Shown: positions 1 through 5,525 of the stretch, in pieces
Numbering within the stretch: position 1 is the first letter of the stretch
Layout: each line of letters starts with the position of its first letter
DNA from: Candidatus Sumerlaeota bacterium
GTDB lineage: Bacteria; Sumerlaeota; Sumerlaeia; JADFCT01
Assembly: GCA_026398575.1 (NCBI GenBank)
Contig: JAPLSP010000729.1
Location: 1 to 7,428 of the forward strand
Length of the DNA stretch: 7,428 nt
Direction of reading: 5' to 3'
The notes under the pieces: model-generated
What the model saw: the letters and a program-made list of their open reading frames with translations, nothing else
Database searches by the model: none
What the model was told of the DNA's origin: nothing
Position numbers and translations under genes: made by a program

Positions 1-1
1 A

Positions 2-46
2 CTACAAGCGCCAACTAAAGTTGGAACTACTAACGCTACAAACGCC
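2..46. repeat. Palindromic intergenic repeat upstream of leuC
   Basis: A perfect 6-bp inverted repeat, CCAACT / AGTTGG with a 2-nt AA loop, lies at 11-24. It is flanked by a near-identical direct repeat, CTACAAGCGCC at 2-12 and CTACAAACGCC at 36-46 (10 of 11 bases). The core resembles the two palindromes at 5850-5863 and 5868-5893, so it may be one member of a dispersed REP-like family. No function can be read from it. The stem is too short, and has no following T-run, for a confident terminator call. Confidence 0.5.
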
Positions 47-126
47 GCTTGAACGGGAAGAGGAGGGTGGATACGATTGCGGCCTTCGAGTTCATACGTG
101 TGTGCGAAAGATGGAGCGAATAAAAA

Positions 127-1428
127 ATGGGAATGACAATCACTGAAAAAATCCTGGCGCGCCACGCCGGACGCGATCGCGTGGCGCCGGGCGAAAATAT
201 TTGGATCAGCGTGGACGTGCTGATGACGCACGACATCTGCGGCCCGGGAACGATTGACATCTTCAAGGAGCAATTCGGCGCGAATGCGCGCGTATGGGAC
301 CGCGAAAAAATCGTCCTCATTCCGGATCATTATATTTTCACGCAGGACGCCTCCGCGCGCCGCAACCTGGAGATTCTGCGTGAGTTCGCGGCGGAACAGA
401 ATCTGAAATATTTTTATGACGCCGGCACGCCGTCCTATAAAGGCGTCTGCCACGCCGGGCTGCCCGAAGCCGGCCATACGCGCCCGGGCGAGGTGCTCTT
501 CGGCACCGACTCGCACACGTGCACGCACGGCGCCTTTGGGCTGTTCGCTTCGGGCATCGGCAATACGGACGCCGCCTTGATCATGGGCGCCGGCAAACTG
601 TGGGTCAAAGTCCCGGAAACGATGCGCCTTCGGTTCGACGGCGCGCTGCCGCCCTATGTGATGGCCAAGGACTTGATCCTGCATATCATCGGCAAGATCG
701 GAGTGGACGGCGCCACGTACCGGGCGATGGAATTCTGCGGCGAGGCGATTGCCGCCCTGAACATCGAAGAGCGCATGACGCTGTGCAACATGGCGATCGA
801 GGCGGGCGGCAAATCGGGCCTCATCGCCTGCGATGACAAGACTGAAGCCTACGTGCGCGCCCGCACGGACAAGCCTTTCGAGCGCATCGCGAACGACGCC
901 GATGCCGCGTTTCATTCCGAGCTGATCGTCAAAACCGCCGGCCTCGAACCGACCGTGGCCGCGCCGCATTCGCCCGAAAACGCCAAACGCGCCCGCGACT
1001 TGAAAGACATCAAAATCACTCAGGCCTACGTCGGCTCATGCACGGGCGGCAAGACCTATGACTTCGTGCGCGCGGCGGAGATATTGAAAGGCCGGCGCGT
1101 CGCCGTCAAAACCTGTATCGTCCCGGCCACGCGTGTCGTCGAGGCCGCGCTCGCGAGCGAGAAGATCGGCGGCGTTTCGCTGCGCAAGATATTTGAGGAC
1201 GCCGGCTGCCAGATCGCGCCGCCGTCGTGCGCCGCGTGCCTCGGCGGTCCGCCGGACACCTTCGGCCGCATCAAGCCGGGTGACGTCTGCATCTCGGCGA
1301 CCAACCGCAACTTCCCCGGCCGTATGGGCGGCGGCAAGGACGCGCAAGTTTATCTAGCCTCGCCTCTGACCGTGGCCGCATCGGCAATTCGTGGTGTCAT
1401 CACGGATCCGAGAGAATTCATGGCGTGA
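127..1428 (+). CDS. leuC: 3-isopropylmalate dehydratase / homoaconitase family large subunit
   Basis: This aconitase-superfamily large subunit should isomerise 2-isopropylmalate to 3-isopropylmalate in cytosolic leucine synthesis, paired with a LeuD small subunit. At 433 aa it fits the archaeal-type LeuC/HacA class rather than the ~470-aa proteobacterial form. Visible motifs are MTHD at residues 33-36, GTDSHTCTHGAFG at 126-138, GSCTGG with Cys305, and PSCAACLGG with Cys368 and Cys371. The three cysteines are the expected 4Fe-4S ligands. SATNRNFPGRMG at 390-401 is the conserved substrate-binding region. The ATG at 127 follows GGAG (113-116) by 10 nt; a second ATG lies two codons in. No leuD follows: a HEPN gene starts 43 nt downstream. 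A homoaconitase (lysine pathway) or dimethylmalate dehydratase role cannot be excluded, because specificity lies largely in the missing small subunit. Confidence 0.93.
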   Translation: MGMTITEKILARHAGRDRVAPGENIWISVDVLMTHDICGPGTIDIFKEQFGANARVWDREKIVLIPDHYIFTQDASARRNLEILREFAAEQNLKYFYDAGTPSYKGVCHAGLPEAGHTRPGEVLFGTDSHTCTHGAFGLFASGIGNTDAALIMGAGKLWVKVPETMRLRFDGALPPYVMAKDLILHIIGKIGVDGATYRAMEFCGEAIAALNIEERMTLCNMAIEAGGKSGLIACDDKTEAYVRARTDKPFERIANDADAAFHSELIVKTAGLEPTVAAPHSPENAKRARDLKDIKITQAYVGSCTGGKTYDFVRAAEILKGRRVAVKTCIVPATRVVEAALASEKIGGVSLRKIFEDAGCQIAPPSCAACLGGPPDTFGRIKPGDVCISATNRNFPGRMGGGKDAQVYLASPLTVAASAIRGVITDPREFMA

Positions 1429-1471
1429 GTTTCAAAAAAGGCGCTAATGTCATTAAGCAGGCGACATAAGC

Positions 1472-1993
1472 GTGAGTGAACCAGACCTGAAACGGTTACG
1501 AACGCGGAACATGACAAGATCGCGAACGATAGTTGAGCGTCAGAAACTCAATCCGAGCCAGCTTCGTACGGTGGCGGAGCGCCGTTTGGGGGATGCGTAC
1601 TATCTCCAAAAGAGCAAACTGAATGTACGCGCGAATGGAACAATCTACTTGGGTGGATTCGTTATTGAGTGTCTGCTGAAAGCCAATCTACTGGAGGAGC
1701 ATCCTTGGCTCCAGAGCGTGGACGGTCCGCCTGAACGTAACGAAAGTGAACGGGACTTGTGGTTTTTGTGCTTTAGAAGGCATGACTTGGGGAGTATGTT
1801 GGATCTGCTACCAAGGCTGGCCCAGAGGCTCGATGCCGCGGGTCAGGGCGGGCAATCAGGTATCTTATCATCTCTTAAAAGCATTTGCGCGGAGTGGACA
1901 ATTCAATGGCGCTATTCGACGCAGATGGCAACGATGCAGCAGGCGAATGAGTTCATCAGCATGATCGAGGAGGTGAAACCGTGGCTAAAGTAG
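1472..1993 (+). CDS. HEPN-domain protein, possible toxin-like component
   Basis: The 173-aa protein follows the HEPN four-helix pattern. RLGDAYYLQ (38-46) forms the first helix. GTIYLGGFVIECLLKANLL (56-74) matches the family's 'YLaGyaiE-LKA' helix. HDLGSMLDLLP (104-114) is the usual HDL-LL segment. A WRYS segment (146-149) and a terminal helix ending in KPWLK close the domain. HEPN proteins include toxin RNases and partners of nucleotidyltransferases. The catalytic Rx4-6H motif is not visible, so RNase activity is doubtful. The start is uncertain: GTG at 1472 has no clear ribosome site, and ATG at 1511 (residue 14) would still keep the whole domain. The stop overlaps the next gene by 13 nt, which suggests translational coupling. 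The block looks less GC-rich than leuC, consistent with transfer. Confidence 0.75.
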   Translation: MSEPDLKRLRTRNMTRSRTIVERQKLNPSQLRTVAERRLGDAYYLQKSKLNVRANGTIYLGGFVIECLLKANLLEEHPWLQSVDGPPERNESERDLWFLCFRRHDLGSMLDLLPRLAQRLDAAGQGGQSGILSSLKSICAEWTIQWRYSTQMATMQQANEFISMIEEVKPWLK

Positions 1994-2262
1994 GGAATCC
2001 GAAACATATCGAGCGAGTGTTGACGGAAGCGCTCACGACTGGCCTGCGGAAAGCTGGAATTAACGCCAAAGTATCGTCCGAACCGGTTCCTCAAACGAAA
2101 CTGCGCCGGTTCATGGTAATTGCGCCGAAATTCAGGGCAATGAGGCCTTCAGAACGGCAGAATTTGGCGTGGCGCATTGCTGGTCAGGTTCTGACACAGG
2201 ATGAACAGCTTTTGGTGAGCATGATCCTCACGCTAACCCGTGACGAACTTGCCGGCAAGTAG
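1981..2262 (+). CDS. Small protein with BolA-like pattern, partner of the HEPN gene
   Basis: A 93-aa protein starts with GTG at 1981 behind a strong ribosome site, GGAGGTG at 1969-1975, inside the end of the HEPN gene; the overlap is 13 nt. I do not recognise it firmly. Its layout is an N-terminal helix (residues 9-24), a strand, then FMVIAPKF, a helix with SERQNLAWRIAGQVL, a strand, and LTLTRDEL near the end. This matches the order of the BolA/IbaG family (strand, F-x-G/A-M turn, R-rich helix, strand, T-P-x-E). The histidine normally found in the second half of BolA proteins (the iHA-l strand) is replaced by LLVSM, so iron-cluster binding with a glutaredoxin is unlikely. Tight coupling suggests it works with, or restrains, the HEPN protein. 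The BolA reading is inference from pattern only. Confidence 0.7.
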   Translation: MAKVGNPKHIERVLTEALTTGLRKAGINAKVSSEPVPQTKLRRFMVIAPKFRAMRPSERQNLAWRIAGQVLTQDEQLLVSMILTLTRDELAGK

Positions 2263-2266
2263 GAGG
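2261..2266 (+). promoter_or_regulatory. Ribosome-binding site deciding the HicB-like start
   Basis: AGGAGG lies 9 nt before the ATG at 2276 and overlaps the stop codon of the preceding gene. It supports ATG 2276 over the in-frame upstream ATG at 2240, which has no such site. Confidence 0.75.
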
Positions 2267-2275
2267 GAAGCGAAA

Positions 2276-2422
2276 ATGAAACTCAGTGTAATTATTGAAA
2301 AAGACGCGGATGGATATTTCGCTTATTGTCCGCAGCTAAAGGGATGTCATACACAAGGCCAAACCCTTGACGAAACGATGACTAATATCCAAGAAGCGGT
2401 TGAGCTCTATCTTGCCGTTTAA
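2276..2422 (+). CDS. Short HicB-like antitoxin-type protein, probably truncated
   Basis: The 48-aa product begins MKLSVIIEKDADGYFAYCP, continues with LKGCHTQGQTLDETMTNI, and ends QEAVELYLAV. This is the HicB N-terminal fold: a partial RNase-H-like domain with the hallmark DGYF-x-CP-L-GC-TQG-T-E-NI-EA-ELYL pattern. HicB proteins normally neutralise the mRNA-degrading toxin HicA. The family usually continues 15-20 residues or more past ELYL, often into a DNA-binding tail; here TAA follows at once. No HicA-like gene is seen on either side, so it is an orphan in this window. Its ribosome site overlaps the previous stop codon, making it the third gene of the HEPN block. It could be a minimal functional HicB-like protein or a decaying remnant. 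Confidence 0.8.
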   Translation: MKLSVIIEKDADGYFAYCPQLKGCHTQGQTLDETMTNIQEAVELYLAV

Positions 2423-2506
2423 TGCCGGGCGTATGCTTCATCCCAATCTGGCCAAGCAGCTAATGGATGTATTGCAGGATGACAGTATTAGCTCAAATTA
2501 AATACG
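2423..2506. other. Convergent intergenic gap with a 22-codon ORF
   Basis: These 84 nt separate the HicB-like gene from the converging GT4 gene. A small + strand ORF (ATG 2433 to TAA 2501) encodes MLHPNLAKQLMDVLQDD and five more residues. It is in a different frame from the HicB-like gene and has no ribosome site. It may be the displaced tail of that gene or simply chance. No convincing terminator hairpin is seen. Confidence 0.25.
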
Positions 2507-3640
2507 CTAAAACAAATGATCATACATCATCTTGATCGAACGCGCGGTTTGGACCCAGGTGAAGCGCTGGACGTTGCGGCGGCCGGCTTTTTGCAGCGTA
2601 TCGCGCACGTCGGCGTCCGTCAGCAATTGGCGCATTTTGCGCGCGATCTCATCCTGGTCGTCCGGGCTGGTCACGAACGCGCCTTCGCCTGCGATTTCGG
2701 GAAGCGCGCCGTGCCGGGCGCATAAGACGGGCAGGCCGCAGACTTGCGCCTCCAGAACCGGAAGGCCGAAGCCCTCGTATTTCGTCACCTGAAACAGCGC
2801 CGAGGCGCGTTCATAAAAGCATCGTTTTTCCAGTTCCGAGATTTGTTTATAAACCCTCATGCGTTTTTGGAGCCGCAATTTTTTGATCAGCCGGCGGCAG
2901 TCCTCGAAAAAGCGGTCCGCGGCCACCACCAGCACAAAATAGAAATCCTTCAGCTCCTCATACTGCTCGCGCATGTGATGAAACGCCTGGATCATCGCAG
3001 GCAGGTTCTTATTGGGGCGCGTGCTGCCCAGATAGAGGATGAACCGCTCGGGCAACTGGTACTTTTCGTTGACCTGCCGCAGGGTGACTTCGTCCACCGG
3101 CTCGCCGAATTTCTCGTCCAATCCCGGATAAATCACGATGGTATTCGAGCGCGATTCGGGAATCAGGCTGGCCATATCGCGCCGCGTGGAATGCGAATCC
3201 GCGATCAGATACCGCGCCTGCCGGATCGCGCGCGGATACGCCCAGCGATAAAAAATATCGTAGGCGCGTTTGAGCGGCAAGATGCGATGGCCCGTAAATT
3301 CCGGCACCATCAGAGCCTGCAGGTCGTGCACCGTGACCAGCGTTGGAATCTGGCAGAAGAGCGGCGTGACGGGAAACAGGGAATGCAGAATATCGGCGCC
3401 GGTCGCGCGCACCGCGCGTCCCAGGCTGAAGAGAGTATAGAGCGAAACCGGGCGGGCCGGAACCGGAATGACTTCGGCGTTATCGGGCAAGTCCAGCGAA
3501 CGGCTGTAACTTTGATGAACAAAAATAGAATATTGGTTATCGGGATCGGCGGCAACCAGGTGGCGAACCAAATTCTCGCTGTAGTTGCCGATCCCCGAAA
3601 ACTCCGCCATCAGATAACGAGCGTCAATCGCGATGCGCAT
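2507..3640 (-). CDS. GT4-family glycosyltransferase
   Basis: This 377-aa GT-B fold enzyme moves a sugar from a nucleotide-sugar donor to a lipid-linked or growing glycan, probably at the cytoplasmic face of the membrane. The N-terminal half opens MRIAIDARYL with the acceptor-side loop SGIGNYSENL (15-24). TVHDL (103-107) and ADSHSTRRDM (147-156) are typical of mannosyl/glucosyl GT4 enzymes. The C-terminal donor domain starts near FILYLGSTRPNKN (200-212) and carries the EX7E motif as EGFGLPVLE (Glu289 and Glu297), followed by CGLPVL and a C-terminal return helix. Length and motifs are complete. The start, ATG 3638-3640, has only a weak GAAG upstream; its leader contains a heptad-repeat array. 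It lies 453 nt downstream of another glycosyltransferase on the same strand, suggesting a shared surface-polysaccharide role. Sugar and acceptor are unknown. Confidence 0.93.
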   Translation of the reverse strand: MRIAIDARYLMAEFSGIGNYSENLVRHLVAADPDNQYSIFVHQSYSRSLDLPDNAEVIPVPARPVSLYTLFSLGRAVRATGADILHSLFPVTPLFCQIPTLVTVHDLQALMVPEFTGHRILPLKRAYDIFYRWAYPRAIRQARYLIADSHSTRRDMASLIPESRSNTIVIYPGLDEKFGEPVDEVTLRQVNEKYQLPERFILYLGSTRPNKNLPAMIQAFHHMREQYEELKDFYFVLVVAADRFFEDCRRLIKKLRLQKRMRVYKQISELEKRCFYERASALFQVTKYEGFGLPVLEAQVCGLPVLCARHGALPEIAGEGAFVTSPDDQDEIARKMRQLLTDADVRDTLQKAGRRNVQRFTWVQTARSIKMMYDHLF

Positions 3641-3652
3641 AAGCTATGCTTC

Positions 3653-3731
3653 AATGTAAAATGAAAAATCAGAAATGAGAATAAGAACCAATGTAAAATG
3701 TAAAATGAGAAATGAGAAATTGAAAATGAAA
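3653..3731 (-). repeat. Heptad-repeat array A, in the leader of the GT4 gene
   Basis: On the + strand this reads as 7-bp units ATGTAAA, ATGAAAA, ATCAGAA, ATGAGAA, then a short break (TAAGAACCA), then ATGTAAA twice, ATGAGAA twice, ATTGAAA and ATGAAAT. It has the same polarity as array C and the opposite polarity to array B. Its first 28 bases (3654-3681) are complementary to 4067-4094 with a single mismatch. The array ends 13 nt before the GT4 start codon, so it should form most of that gene's 5' untranslated region. Confidence 0.85.
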
Positions 3732-3786
3732 TCCGCGCGGTTGGGGTTAGCCTCGGATCCTGGCAGCCAAATGCCGCATGTCTGAT

Positions 3787-3815
3787 ATTATGGGTCCCTT
3801 TCATAACCATCTGAA
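3787..3815 (-). promoter_or_regulatory. Candidate sigma-70 promoter for the GT4 gene
   Basis: Reading the - strand, TTCAGA (3815-3810, 4 of 6 to consensus) is followed after 17 nt by CATAAT (3792-3787, 5 of 6). Transcription would start near 3780 and run through array A before the GT4 start. The assignment rests on consensus match and position only. Confidence 0.3.
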
Positions 3816-3848
3816 TTCTTTCGCAGTTCTAATTCGAAAACTGCTATT

Positions 3849-3912
3849 TCTCGCACAGAGACACGGAGACGCAAAGAAGCAAGGCTTCATGCCTTTGCGT
3901 CTCTGCGCGAGA
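3849..3912. repeat. Long hairpin repeat between arrays A and B
   Basis: The left arm (3849-3876) and right arm (3893-3912) are inverted copies of TCTCGCRCAGAGACGCAAAG, agreeing at 19 of 20 positions. The left arm carries an extra 8-nt block, ACACGGAG, in its middle, which looks like a small duplication. At the top is a small inner stem, GAAGC / GCTTC (3876-3880 and 3884-3888), with an AAG loop. It resembles the 'CACAGAGACACGGAG' type of intergenic palindrome I recall from environmental bacterial genomes. No T-run follows it closely, so it is a repeat first and a terminator only possibly. Confidence 0.7.
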
Positions 3913-3930
3913 TTTTCCTTGGCTTCGGAT

Positions 3931-3942
3931 GAAGCATGCTTC
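3931..3942. repeat. 12-bp perfect palindrome
   Basis: GAAGCATGCTTC is fully self-complementary. It shares GAAGC / GCTTC with the inner stem of the neighbouring hairpin repeat. It could be an operator-like site or a fragment of the same repeat; nothing else supports a regulator here. Confidence 0.35.
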
Positions 3943-3953
3943 TTAAGTGACTC

Positions 3954-4106
3954 ATTATTCATCTTTCATTTTACATTTTACATTTCTCATTTTTCATTTT
4001 ACATTCTGCTTTTCTCATTCTTCATTTTACATTCTGCTTTCTCATTTTTCATCTTTCATTTTACATTTCTCATTTCTCATTTTTCATTTTACATTATGCT
4101 TTTTCC
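3954..4106 (+). repeat. Heptad-repeat array B, about 22 units
   Basis: The + strand is almost perfectly phased 7-bp units: ATTATTC, ATCTTTC, ATTTTAC, ATTTTAC, ATTTCTC, ATTTTTC, ATTTTAC, ATTCTGC and so on to ATTATGC and TTTTTCC. There is one 6-bp unit (4038-4043). The types ATTTTAC, ATTTCTC, ATTTTTC and ATTCTGC recur in mixed order. The right end contains the stop codon of the upstream glycosyltransferase (TAA, complement of 4094-4096). Polarity is opposite to arrays A and C. Confidence 0.9.
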
Positions 4107-5344
4107 AATGCCGCTTCTATGGCTGTCTCGATTCCCAAGGCGGTTTGTTCCCATGAGGCTTCGCGCGCTCGCTCGATTCCTTTCTTCCGCCGCGTCCGAT
4201 GATTCGCGTGGATCGCTTCGCCGATCTTGTCCACGAAGTCTTCGGGCGATCGTGCGATCAGAACGATGTCCGAATAGAACTGCACCACGTCGGGAATCGC
4301 TGTCGAAACCACGAGCGCGCCGCCGGCCAGATATTCAAGCGTCTTGACCGGATTCGTCGCCATCGCCGCCGGCGTGTTGCGGAACGGCAGCAACGCCACG
4401 TCGAAGTGATTAAGATACAACGGCAGATCCTCGTGCGATTTCAAGCCCAGATAATGCAGGTTGGGCGCGAGCGGCGGCCTGCCGAAACTACCATGGATCG
4501 GGCCGACCATGATAAAATTCGCCTCCGGATAGCGCGCCGCCGCCGCGCGGATAATCTCCGGCTCCAGCCGGTCGCTGATCGAGCCGGCGTATCCCACGAT
4601 CGGGCCGCTCAGGCCGCGCAGTTCGCGCGGAAACGGGACCGCGCCCCGCGCCTCGCGATAAAACTGCTCGAAGCGCACGCCGCTTGGGATGTATTGCGCC
4701 TCGGGCCGCGCGGGGCGAACCTGTTCGAGCAGGCTGTTCGTTCCCGTCACGACCGCCGCGCACTCCCTGACCAGCGCCTCATGCCATGCGCGCGCTTCCG
4801 GCGGCGCCCAGGAGAAACTCGCATAGTCGTCAATCACGTCATAGACCGTCGCGCGCCAGTTGAAGGCGCTTCGCAGCGGCTCGGCAAAAGGCGAATTCGT
4901 CAAAAAGACAATTCCCGCGCCGTCGCCGACCCACTTGCGGACCTCGGCGCGGATCAAGGCGGCGTTCAGGCGGCGGATCAGGCGCGACTTGTATTCGCCC
5001 GGAAGGATCAGCGGCGTAACGACCGTCAGATCGCCGCCGTCGCGCACAATCCGCTTGGCGCGCCGCCAACGCCGGATGCTTTCGCTCAGGCGGTGAATCT
5101 GCGCCGGGCAGAAAAAAATCACCGGCCGCCGCAGCGCTGCGATCAGCGCGAATTCCTGTGGACGTTGCCAGACTTCATCCCAGACGACTTGTGAATAAAA
5201 AAAAAGCGGCGGCGGGCCGGCGGCTTGCTCGGGACGGCGCCAAAGCGTCTTGCCAAAGCGCGAAAAAGGAATCAGCCATATCATGCGCGCCAACAGCCGG
5301 AGCGAGCGAAGAAAAATCAACGGCCAATGGCGAAAGGCGATCAT
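4094..5344 (-). CDS. Glycosyltransferase, TuaH-like GT-B type
   Basis: From ATG 5344 the product is 416 aa. WQRPQEFALI (about 59-68) is the N-terminal W-RPQ signature of this group. DVIDDYASF (169-177) matches the conserved D-DD acceptor-domain motif. PIVGYAGSISDRLE starts the donor domain near 248. MATNPVKTLEYLAGGALVVST (from about 328) is the donor-binding segment; in it the first Glu of EX7E is Ala, as I recall is normal for this group. It probably adds a sugar to a surface polysaccharide. Basic and hydrophobic N-terminal residues suggest membrane association. The frame stays open up to 5461, but residues added there are translated heptad repeats and would lie upstream of the candidate promoter's start site, so I reject them. 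ATG 5284 is an alternative start; neither has a clear ribosome site. Confidence 0.88.
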   Translation of the reverse strand: MIAFRHWPLIFLRSLRLLARMIWLIPFSRFGKTLWRRPEQAAGPPPLFFYSQVVWDEVWQRPQEFALIAALRRPVIFFCPAQIHRLSESIRRWRRAKRIVRDGGDLTVVTPLILPGEYKSRLIRRLNAALIRAEVRKWVGDGAGIVFLTNSPFAEPLRSAFNWRATVYDVIDDYASFSWAPPEARAWHEALVRECAAVVTGTNSLLEQVRPARPEAQYIPSGVRFEQFYREARGAVPFPRELRGLSGPIVGYAGSISDRLEPEIIRAAAARYPEANFIMVGPIHGSFGRPPLAPNLHYLGLKSHEDLPLYLNHFDVALLPFRNTPAAMATNPVKTLEYLAGGALVVSTAIPDVVQFYSDIVLIARSPEDFVDKIGEAIHANHRTRRKKGIERAREASWEQTALGIETAIEAALEKA

Positions 5345-5362
5345 GGAAATGAGGAAGGAATA

Positions 5363-5427
5363 ATGTAAAATGTAAAATGAGAAATTGAAAATGTAAAATG
5401 AGAAACGTAAAATGAGAAATGAAAGAA
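5363..5427 (-). repeat. Heptad-repeat array C, in the leader of the 4094-5344 glycosyltransferase
   Basis: The + strand shows ATGTAAA, ATGTAAA, ATGAGAA, ATTGAAA, ATGTAAA, ATGAGAA, ACGTAAA, ATGAGAA, ATGAAAG. The order closely follows the second half of array A (3691-3731), in the same orientation. It ends about 18 nt before the chosen start codon. On the - strand it reads as open codons for Phe, Ser, Ile, Leu, Tyr and His, which explains the false N-terminal extension. Confidence 0.88.
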
Positions 5428-5441
5428 CGCGGGGGCAAATT

Positions 5442-5469
5442 AATATATGTCTTGCGAACAATTATTCAA
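5442..5469 (-). promoter_or_regulatory. Candidate sigma-70 promoter for the 4094-5344 glycosyltransferase
   Basis: On the - strand TTGAAT (5469-5464, 4 of 6) is followed after 16 nt by TATATT (5447-5442, 5 of 6), in a locally AT-rich stretch. Transcription would begin near 5435 and cross array C before ATG 5344. This order (promoter, heptad array, start) repeats the arrangement proposed for the GT4 gene. Confidence 0.35.
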
Positions 5470-5506
5470 AGCGCTTCGCGAAATTTATCACACTCAGGCG
5501 GACGCT

Positions 5507-5525
5507 ATCTTCATTTTTCATTAAG
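5507..5525 (+). repeat. Short heptad-repeat remnant at the end of the second DUF507 gene
   Basis: ATCTTC, ATTTTTC and ATTAAG follow the array B unit pattern and polarity. The stop codon of the 5521-5805 gene (TAA, complement of 5521-5523) lies inside it, just as the glycosyltransferase stop lies inside array B. Confidence 0.55.

Noticed and set aside
1036..1357. Several Arg/Ala-rich ORFs within leuC on both strands
   Set aside because: They are shadows of the leuC reading frame, which carries the cluster cysteines and conserved motifs.
2744..3664. 306-codon + strand ORF
   Set aside because: It is antisense to the GT4 gene, which has full family motifs. The ORF is a compositional shadow.
3849..3912. 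Rho-independent terminator of the upstream glycosyltransferase
   Set aside because: The stem is imperfect with an internal insertion, and no T-run directly follows the arm on the - strand; it lies about 180 nt beyond the stop codon.
3653..4106. CRISPR array
   Set aside because: The repeats are 7-bp contiguous units without unique spacers of constant length, and no cas genes are present.
3778..4347. 189-codon + strand ORF between and into the glycosyltransferase region
   Set aside because: It is mostly translated heptad array B plus antisense of the glycosyltransferase; there is no ribosome site or domain pattern.
4199..5194. 331-codon + strand ORF
   Set aside because: It is antisense to the second glycosyltransferase; Arg/Ala-rich composition is typical of a GC-rich shadow frame.
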